Below, in pieces: positions 58,623 to 64,000 of a stretch of DNA of 64,000 nt. The position numbers were made by a program, and so were the translations under genes. Within the stretch, counting starts at the first letter, position 1; each line of letters begins with the position of its first letter. Source of the DNA: UBA7239 sp964509075 (GTDB lineage Bacteria > Pseudomonadota > Gammaproteobacteria > Pseudomonadales > UBA7239); NCBI GenBank assembly GCA_964509075.1, contig CAZDWC010000001.1, positions 248,001-312,000 of the forward strand, written 5' to 3'. Below the pieces are notes generated by a model. The model saw only the letters and a list, made by a program, of their open reading frames with translations, was not told the origin of the DNA and did not search any database.

Positions 58623-59894
58623 TCAGGAAGTCAGAGCCTGCTCCACCGAGGCCAGTTTCACGCAAGTGGTGAAGATGGCCATGCACAGATCCACTTCTTC
58701 CAGTTTGGGGAAACTGGGCGCAAGGCGAATGTTGCGATTCTCCGGGTCTTTGCCGTAAGGGAAGGTGGCGCCGGCCGGAGTCAGCTTCACTCCGGCGTCG
58801 GCAGCGAGCTTGACCACGGTGGTGGCGAGGCCGGGGCGGGTGTTGAACGACACAAAGTAGCCGCCAGCGGGTTCGGTCCACTCGCCGAGATCGCTGCCGG
58901 AAAATGCTTCATTCAGGTGTTTGAGCACGCAGTCGAAACGCGGCTTGAGAATGGCGGCGTGCTGTTGCATATGCTCTTTCACGGCAGCGAGATCCGGCAG
59001 GAAGTGCACATGGCGCGCCTGGTTGACCTTGTCCGGGCCGATGGTGGCGATACCCAGCTGCTTGCAGAATACGGCCAGATTTTCTTTTGAGGCACCCATG
59101 AAGGCAACGCCAGCGCCGGCGTGTGTGACTTTCGAGGTCGAGGTGAACTGCAGCACGCTGTGTTCCGTGCTGTGTGCCTTGCAACGTTCCATGATGTTGG
59201 CGAGCGCGGGTGGATTGGCAACGAGGTCGTGCACTACGTAGGCGTTGTCCCAGAACACGCGGAAGTTCGGGCTGGCGATCTTGCCGAGCGCGGCAATGCG
59301 ATCCACTGTTTCTGCGCTGTAGACGCAGCCGGTCGGATTGCCGTATTTCGGCACGCACCACATGCCCTTGATGCCCTTGTCGGCTTTCACCAGTGCTTCC
59401 ACCTGGTCCATGTCCGGGCCGGTGTCCGTCAGGCGCACGGTGATCATCTCGATGCCGAGTTGCTCGCAGATGGCGAAGTGGCGGTCGTACCCCGGTGACG
59501 GGCACAGGAACTTGATGTTGTTCTCGTGGCGCCAGGCGCTCTTGCCGTCCGGACCCAGCATCCAGGCGTAGAGCATGGCCTGGTACATCATGGTCAGGCT
59601 GCTGCTGCCGCCGGCCAGCACTTCGGCTGACTCCAGGCCCAGAATCTCAGCGCCCAGTTTGCGCGTGGACGGCAGGCCTTCGAGTCCGCCATAGTTGCGC
59701 AGGTCGGTGTTGTCCAGCGTGTAATCGCCGTGCAGGTTGCCGTCCAGTGCATCGGACAAGGCCAGCTGCTCGGCAGAAGGTTTGCCGCGTGTCAGATCCA
59801 GCGCCAGTTTGCGTTGCTGGTAGTCGGCGTACTGGGCGCGCAGTTCGTCGCGCCAGCTTTCCAGTTGGGCGCGTGGGGCTTGATCGATTCGCAC
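58623..59894 (-). CDS. PLP-dependent aminotransferase (class Ic aspartate-type)
   Basis: 423 residues from the GTG at 59894 (gagga 7 bases upstream); the upstream TTG is less likely. Fold type I: DLTRGKPSAEQLALSDALDGN, GGSSSLTMMYQAMLYAWMLG, CPSPGYDRHFAICEQLGIEM, KYGNPTGCVYSAETVDRIAALG, DNAYVVHDL, the Schiff-base lysine in FTSTSKVTHAGAGVAFMG and the arginine in NRNIRLAPSFPKLEEVDL. It is of the bacterial MocR-type/Asp-AT class Ic subgroup, usually aspartate or aromatic aminotransferases. Convergent with the small gene. Confidence 0.9.
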   Translation of the reverse strand: MRIDQAPRAQLESWRDELRAQYADYQQRKLALDLTRGKPSAEQLALSDALDGNLHGDYTLDNTDLRNYGGLEGLPSTRKLGAEILGLESAEVLAGGSSSLTMMYQAMLYAWMLGPDGKSAWRHENNIKFLCPSPGYDRHFAICEQLGIEMITVRLTDTGPDMDQVEALVKADKGIKGMWCVPKYGNPTGCVYSAETVDRIAALGKIASPNFRVFWDNAYVVHDLVANPPALANIMERCKAHSTEHSVLQFTSTSKVTHAGAGVAFMGASKENLAVFCKQLGIATIGPDKVNQARHVHFLPDLAAVKEHMQQHAAILKPRFDCVLKHLNEAFSGSDLGEWTEPAGGYFVSFNTRPGLATTVVKLAADAGVKLTPAGATFPYGKDPENRNIRLAPSFPKLEEVDLCMAIFTTCVKLASVEQALTS

Positions 59895-59972
59895 TGGGAT
59901 TTCCTCGGCAAAGGGGTCAAAAAAAGCGCGCAATTATACCCACAAGCCCGCTGCGATCAGAAGGCTTGGAGG

Positions 59973-60401
59973 TCAAAAAGGTTTGAGTACGGCGAGCAGG
60001 ACAATGGCAATCAGCAACAATACCGGCAGTTCGTTGAAGACGCGGTAGAACACATGGCTGCGGGTGTTCCTGTCTTCCGCAAAGGCCCTCAGGAAATGGC
60101 CGCAGGCAGCGTGATAGCAGACCAGCAGCAACACCAGTACGAGTTTCAACTTTATCCAGTCCACGGTGCGGTAATAGTCGGCGTTGAGGTGCAGCATCCA
60201 GAAGCCGAGAGCGACGGTGACAATTGCCGAGGGTGTCATGATGCCGCGATAGAGTTTGTGCTCCATGATCTTGAAACGCTCGCGACTGGTGTTGTCTTCG
60301 CTCATGGCGTGATAGACAAACAGGCGCGGCAGATAGAACATTGCGGCAAACCAGCAGATGACGGCGATCAGGTGAAAGGCCTTGAGCCAGAGCAGTTGCA
60401 C
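59973..60401 (-). CDS. hemJ: Protoporphyrinogen oxidase HemJ
   Basis: 142 residues from a GTG at 60401. Four membrane helices: MQLLWLKAFHLIAVICWFAAMFYLPRLFVYHA, GIMTPSAIVTVALGFWML, WIKLKLVLVLLLVCYHAACGHF and ELPVLLLIAIVLLAVLK. The conserved His of KAFHLIAVICW, RLFVYHA, and the Lys/His of WIKLKL and CYHA are typical of HemJ, which forms protoporphyrin IX in bacteria lacking HemG and HemY. Upstream of the aminotransferase on the same strand, gap 78 bases. Confidence 0.9.
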   Translation of the reverse strand: MQLLWLKAFHLIAVICWFAAMFYLPRLFVYHAMSEDNTSRERFKIMEHKLYRGIMTPSAIVTVALGFWMLHLNADYYRTVDWIKLKLVLVLLLVCYHAACGHFLRAFAEDRNTRSHVFYRVFNELPVLLLIAIVLLAVLKPF

Positions 60402-60445
60402 GGGGAATTTCTCTTTCGGCTATATCAATGCTCAATAATACCGGA

Positions 60446-62281
60446 TCACATTCGAAAGCGCCCAGCCTTTTGCTGAAGCAGAATAGCCTGCTTGCGTAGG
60501 GCGTCCACGGACTGTGTCATCTGCTGTATGCCGCTAATATTGTTGTTGGCCATGGTCTCAATATTGGTTGAAAGTTCACGCATGCTTTTGTTGGCGGTTT
60601 GTGCTTCGTCCAGTTTTTTGCGAATGGATTCGATGGGAGCACGTGCCTCCGCTGTTTTTTCGAAAATGGCACGCATGGTTTCGCCTGCGCGTAACACCAT
60701 ATTCTGTGCCTCTGTGGTGGCGCCAACGACTTGCTGCATGCAGGTGGTGGCATTGCTTACGCCATTGCAGATGTTGTCGATAACGGTGCCGATTTCTGCG
60801 ATGGATTCGGTTGTCCGGCTAGCCAGTTTGCGCACTTCATCGGCGACAACGGCAAAGCCACGGCCTTGTTCACCGGCGCGTGCCGCCTCAATGGCCGCAT
60901 TCAGTGCCAGCAGATTGGTCTGATTGGCAATATCGCTGATCACGTTGGTGATCACCTGAATTTCTTCCGAATGCTGGCGTAGGGTCAGTACAGTGGAAGA
61001 TGAGCTGTCGACGAGCGCATTCTGCCTCTGCATGTGATGGATTACTGCCTCGACATGACTGTCTCCCGTTTGCGCCAGTTCGGCAAAAATGTTGGCGGTG
61101 TTGCTGGCTTCGGTGGCTAGCTGGTCAATTTGTTGCATGCGTTCAGCATTCTGTTGCAGGCGAGTACGCACATCTTCGCTGCTTTGTGTCTGCTGGTGTA
61201 TGCCTGAGCTGATATTGATAGATTCCTGTGTCAATTCTGCAGATGCATCCTGAACCTCTCTCACTGCGAGCTGTATGTCTCCGGCCAATTGTCTTAATTG
61301 CAGCTGCATATCTGCTATGTGCGTGAGCAGGGACTTCGTATTGCTTGTCTTTGTCGGGAAAGTGTCGCTCAGATCTCCTTCTGCAACACGTTGTACTGCC
61401 TGCATCGCGGTTTCAGGTTCGCAGCCCAGTGTGCGGTAAACCCGGCGCAGGATATAGCCGGCAAACAACAGGGCCAGGGATTCGACAATCAACGTGCTGA
61501 GCAGCAGCTGGTGTTTGTCCTTTTCAAAACTTTCAATACGCCGCTTCAGCATCACAGCGAGATTGTCATTGGCCTGTTTGTGGAAATTGATCAGTAAATC
61601 GCTTGTTTTGGTATTGTTGTAGGTCTGTGCCTGTTTGTTGTCGCTGGTAGAAAGTAGCTTTTCAAGTTTTTCGTGAATTGATTTCCAGTCTGCAATGAGC
61701 TGAACGGGCAAATCCTGACTGATGTTGTTTTGTTGAGCGGTCTCCAGATCCTGCATGATCGCAGCAAGCGCATTTTTCAGTAGCACCTTGTTGGTGAATA
61801 CCATGTCATCCATGCCGCTGGTTGGTGTCGTATTGGTTGCGTGTTGCAGTTCCTGTGACAAGCGGAGTATTTCCGGTAGTTTCAGCAATACCGCATCCAT
61901 CAGGTAATAGGTGTCGAGATCCGGATCCAGAATCAGGTTGGAGTCATCGCCGATGCGGGTATTCAATGCCAGTAGCGCTGCTTCTTTATCCTGAGAAGTG
62001 CCGGCAGCGATAACGGTATCTATCTCCTTTTGTATGCGCAAGGAGGTATTTTTCGACAGGTTGCCCAGTTGCGTTTCCAAAGCGGCATAATTGTTGTGCT
62101 GTTGATCGAGCAATTGCATCACGGTAGGCAACACAGCGGTGCCGCTGATTTCACGTTCAGCGAATGTGATGGCGACGTTCATCTGGCGAACCAGCAGCCA
62201 GCACGCTACAAAAAGCGGCAATACCAGAATGCAGGTGGCCAGCGCCAGCTGGCCCAGCAGGGGGAGTTTCAACGGATTCAC
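60446..62281 (-). CDS. Methyl-accepting chemotaxis protein
   Basis: 611 residues from the GTG at 62281 (aggag 6 bases upstream). Helix 1 (LALATCILVLPLFVACWLLV), a large periplasmic ligand domain (about 33-255, four-helix-like, with YYLMDAVLLKLPEILRLSQELQ), helix 2 (LLLSTLIVESLALLFAGYIL), HAMP, and a signalling domain whose hairpin tip is NQTNLLALNAAIEAARAGEQGRGFAVVADEVRKLA. No EWxxF/CheR pentapeptide is visible at the C-terminus (ends KAGRFRM). Not linked to che genes in the window. The ligand is unknown. Confidence 0.9.
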   Translation of the reverse strand: MNPLKLPLLGQLALATCILVLPLFVACWLLVRQMNVAITFAEREISGTAVLPTVMQLLDQQHNNYAALETQLGNLSKNTSLRIQKEIDTVIAAGTSQDKEAALLALNTRIGDDSNLILDPDLDTYYLMDAVLLKLPEILRLSQELQHATNTTPTSGMDDMVFTNKVLLKNALAAIMQDLETAQQNNISQDLPVQLIADWKSIHEKLEKLLSTSDNKQAQTYNNTKTSDLLINFHKQANDNLAVMLKRRIESFEKDKHQLLLSTLIVESLALLFAGYILRRVYRTLGCEPETAMQAVQRVAEGDLSDTFPTKTSNTKSLLTHIADMQLQLRQLAGDIQLAVREVQDASAELTQESINISSGIHQQTQSSEDVRTRLQQNAERMQQIDQLATEASNTANIFAELAQTGDSHVEAVIHHMQRQNALVDSSSSTVLTLRQHSEEIQVITNVISDIANQTNLLALNAAIEAARAGEQGRGFAVVADEVRKLASRTTESIAEIGTVIDNICNGVSNATTCMQQVVGATTEAQNMVLRAGETMRAIFEKTAEARAPIESIRKKLDEAQTANKSMRELSTNIETMANNNISGIQQMTQSVDALRKQAILLQQKAGRFRM

Positions 62282-62406
62282 GCAGGCTCCTGCAATTGGC
62301 AGACATACATGATGAGTGTAGACCAGTCATCATTGTTGGCTTTCGCCTGGGTCTTGGGCACAATGCAGCGCAAGGATGAAATACAAAACCCATGGAGGGA
62401 TATCGC

Positions 62407-63909
62407 ATGTCGCTTGCTATTGTCTATTCTCGCGCCCAGCTCGGGATCAGTGCACCACTGATCACGGTGGAAGCTCACTTGTCCAACGGCATGCCCGGAT
62501 TGTCCATTGTCGGTTTGCCGGAAACTGCAGTGAAGGAGAGTAAGGATCGGGTGCGCAGTGCGCTGCTCAATGCAGGATTTGACTTCCCGCCCAAACGTAT
62601 GACCATCAACCTGGCGCCGGCCGATTTGCCGAAAGAGGGCGGGCGTTATGACCTGGCCATTGCCCTGGGGATACTCGCAGCATCCGGGCAGGTACCCGCT
62701 GAGGCCCTGGCACAGATCGAGTGCATCGGTGAACTGGCATTGTCAGGAGAATTGCGGCCGGTGACGGGCGCTCTGACGGCGGCGATGGCGGCTGCTAAAG
62801 CGGGGCGGTCACTGCTGTTGCCGGCGGTCAATGGTGAAGAGGCAGTGCGTTACAGCGGCTGTGAGGTGCTGGCGGCCGGGCATCTGCTGGATGTCTGCGC
62901 CCATCTGCATCAGGAAAAGAGCCTTATGCCCTTGCGGGCGTTACCCGTGGTGGAAGATGAACCGTGGCGGCAGTGGGATCTGGCGGATGTGCGCGGCCAA
63001 CTCGCGGCCAAGCGTGCGCTGGAAATTGCGGCAGCAGGTGGCCATAACATGTTGTTGTGCGGGCCGCCGGGAACCGGCAAGACCATGCTGGCCCAGCGTT
63101 TGCCAGGATTGTTGCCGCCGCTGCAGGAAGAGGAGGCGCTGGAAATTGCTGCCATCCATTCGGTGGCAGGCCGCCAAATACACCATTGGCAGCAGCGGCC
63201 ATTCAGGCAGCCGCACCATACCGCTTCTGCGGCGGCGATGGTCGGGGGTGGCAGCCAGCCGCGGCCCGGCGAAATTTCACTCGCACACCACGGTGTGTTG
63301 TTTCTCGATGAATTGCCGGAGTTTCCGCGCTCGGTGCTGGAGGTGCTGCGCGAACCGCTGGAATATGGCGAAATTCTCATTGCCCGCGCCAATGCCCAGG
63401 TGAACTACCCCGCGCGCTTTCAGTTGGTGGCTGCGATGAATCCCTGCCCCTGCGGCCATGCCGGTGATACCCGACAGCCTTGTCGTTGCAAGCCGGAGCA
63501 GATCCGTCGCTACCGGGATCGGTTGTCCGGCCCGCTACTGGATCGTATCGACCTGCATGTGCCGGTGCCGGCATTGCCTCAGGGTGATGTCATCGCGCCG
63601 GCGGCACAGTCGGAATCCTCGAATGAAGTTCGCCAACGCGTGTGCGCCGCGCGCGAACGTCAGTGGGCGCGGGCAGGCAAGAGCAACGCAGCATTGGCAA
63701 CCCGCGAAGTGGAGCGTCTGTGTGTCTTGACTGCCGAACAGCGCACGCTGATGGCGCAGGCCATGGAAAAACTGGGTCTCTCGGCACGCGCCTATCATCG
63801 GGTGCTGAAAGTGGCGCGAACCATTGCTGATCTTGCCGAATCCGACGGCATCGCCACGACACATCTGCGCGAGGCCCTGAGTTATCGCAATCTGGATCGC
63901 GCGATCTGA
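62407..63909 (+). CDS. comM: Mg chelatase-like AAA ATPase ComM (YifB)
   Basis: 500 residues from the ATG at 62407 (ggaggg upstream). N-terminal ChlI-type domain (SLAIVYSRAQLGISAPLITVEAHLSNGMPGLSIVGLPETAVKESKDRVRSAL), Walker A CGPPGTGKTMLAQRLP, Walker B GVLFLDELPEFPRSVLEVLREPLE, sensor loop VAAMNPCPCGH with paired cysteines, and C-terminal winged part (HRVLKVARTIADLAESDGIATTHLREALSYRNL). ComM is a hexameric branch-migration helicase needed for integrating DNA in natural transformation. Divergent from the MCP gene by 125 bases. Confidence 0.95.
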   Translation: MSLAIVYSRAQLGISAPLITVEAHLSNGMPGLSIVGLPETAVKESKDRVRSALLNAGFDFPPKRMTINLAPADLPKEGGRYDLAIALGILAASGQVPAEALAQIECIGELALSGELRPVTGALTAAMAAAKAGRSLLLPAVNGEEAVRYSGCEVLAAGHLLDVCAHLHQEKSLMPLRALPVVEDEPWRQWDLADVRGQLAAKRALEIAAAGGHNMLLCGPPGTGKTMLAQRLPGLLPPLQEEEALEIAAIHSVAGRQIHHWQQRPFRQPHHTASAAAMVGGGSQPRPGEISLAHHGVLFLDELPEFPRSVLEVLREPLEYGEILIARANAQVNYPARFQLVAAMNPCPCGHAGDTRQPCRCKPEQIRRYRDRLSGPLLDRIDLHVPVPALPQGDVIAPAAQSESSNEVRQRVCAARERQWARAGKSNAALATREVERLCVLTAEQRTLMAQAMEKLGLSARAYHRVLKVARTIADLAESDGIATTHLREALSYRNLDRAI

Positions 63910-63931
63910 ACGGGTCTAATTCAGGCTTGCG

Positions 63932-63960
63932 TTATCTGCAGTCGGGCTTTCCGTTACAAT
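63932..63960 (+). promoter_or_regulatory. Possible promoter downstream of comM
   Basis: tacaat (63955-63960) is a good -10 candidate; the -35 position 17 bases upstream reads ttatct, a weak match. A downstream gene beyond the window may start near 63985. The remaining bases to 64000 hold no recognisable gene. Confidence 0.3.
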
Positions 63961-64000
63961 GCATCGCGACAGAATGTTGGTGTGATGGTGCGTTGTGAAT

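Noticed and set aside
58437..59090. 217-codon + strand frame over the small gene and aminotransferase
   Set aside because: It reads through the 19-bp terminator and is antisense to the aminotransferase; the real small gene is in a different frame at 58391.

Overview
The window reads as a chromosomal segment of a Gram-negative gammaproteobacterium of moderate GC. It has an outer-membrane economy (four OM receptor or porin genes, TonB-ExbB-ExbD, LpxC, OmpA), DsbD, GreB, an LplT-Aas type fusion, a LapD-type c-di-GMP receptor and an MSHA pilin locus. The gene set is reminiscent of environmental Cellvibrionales/Spongiibacterales or pseudomonad relatives, but the sequence alone does not fix the genus. 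No tRNA, rRNA, CRISPR array, prophage or insertion-sequence transposase was found. Coding density is high and no gene-free gap exceeds about 300 bases.

Region 1 (1-13.6 kb) is metal uptake. A truncated OprC-like copper receptor and a small copper-associated periplasmic protein face a second TonB-dependent receptor coupled to a PepSY membrane protein. Then come two Fur-boxed units: tonB-exbB-exbD, and a Fiu/PiuA-like receptor with an FMN alpha-hydroxy-acid oxidase and piuC. A MltF-type lytic transglycosylase follows.

Region 2 (13.6-28.8 kb) holds UDP-sugar genes (ugd, a nucleotide-sugar epimerase), signalling proteins (a response regulator, an HDOD protein) and a catabolic set: CMD-family protein, aldehyde dehydrogenase, SDR, [2Fe-2S] ferredoxin, MaoC hydratase and thiolase. 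A large, AT-richer delta-60 repeat protein and two peroxide/methionine repair enzymes end it. Region 3 (28.8-42.5 kb) is housekeeping: argG, gloA, greB, yciH, oxidoreductases, a sulfotransferase pair, an OmpA-like protein, sbcB-pyrB and a trifunctional LplT-PlsC-Aas protein.

Region 4 (42.6-49.2 kb) is an mshBACDOPQ-order pilin cluster. It is interrupted by two palindromic repeat elements, one of which supplies the start codon and leader codons of the mshD-like prepilin. Region 5 (49.3-64 kb) carries a YajG lipoprotein, a PCu(A)C copper chaperone, LapD, a TPR-like lipoprotein, dsbD, lpxC (outside the usual ftsZ context), a cupin, ubiX, an O-antigen-ligase-like protein, a 55-residue membrane protein behind a highly structured leader, an aminotransferase, hemJ, a chemotaxis receptor and comM.

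The most unusual signals are the 55-codon gene at 58391-58558 with its serial hairpins and a perfect 19-bp TTCG-loop terminator, the repeat elements fused to pilin gene starts, an 18-bp tandem repeat grown out of the last codons of the epimerase gene, and a terminator hairpin encoded within the last codons of an opposing gene.
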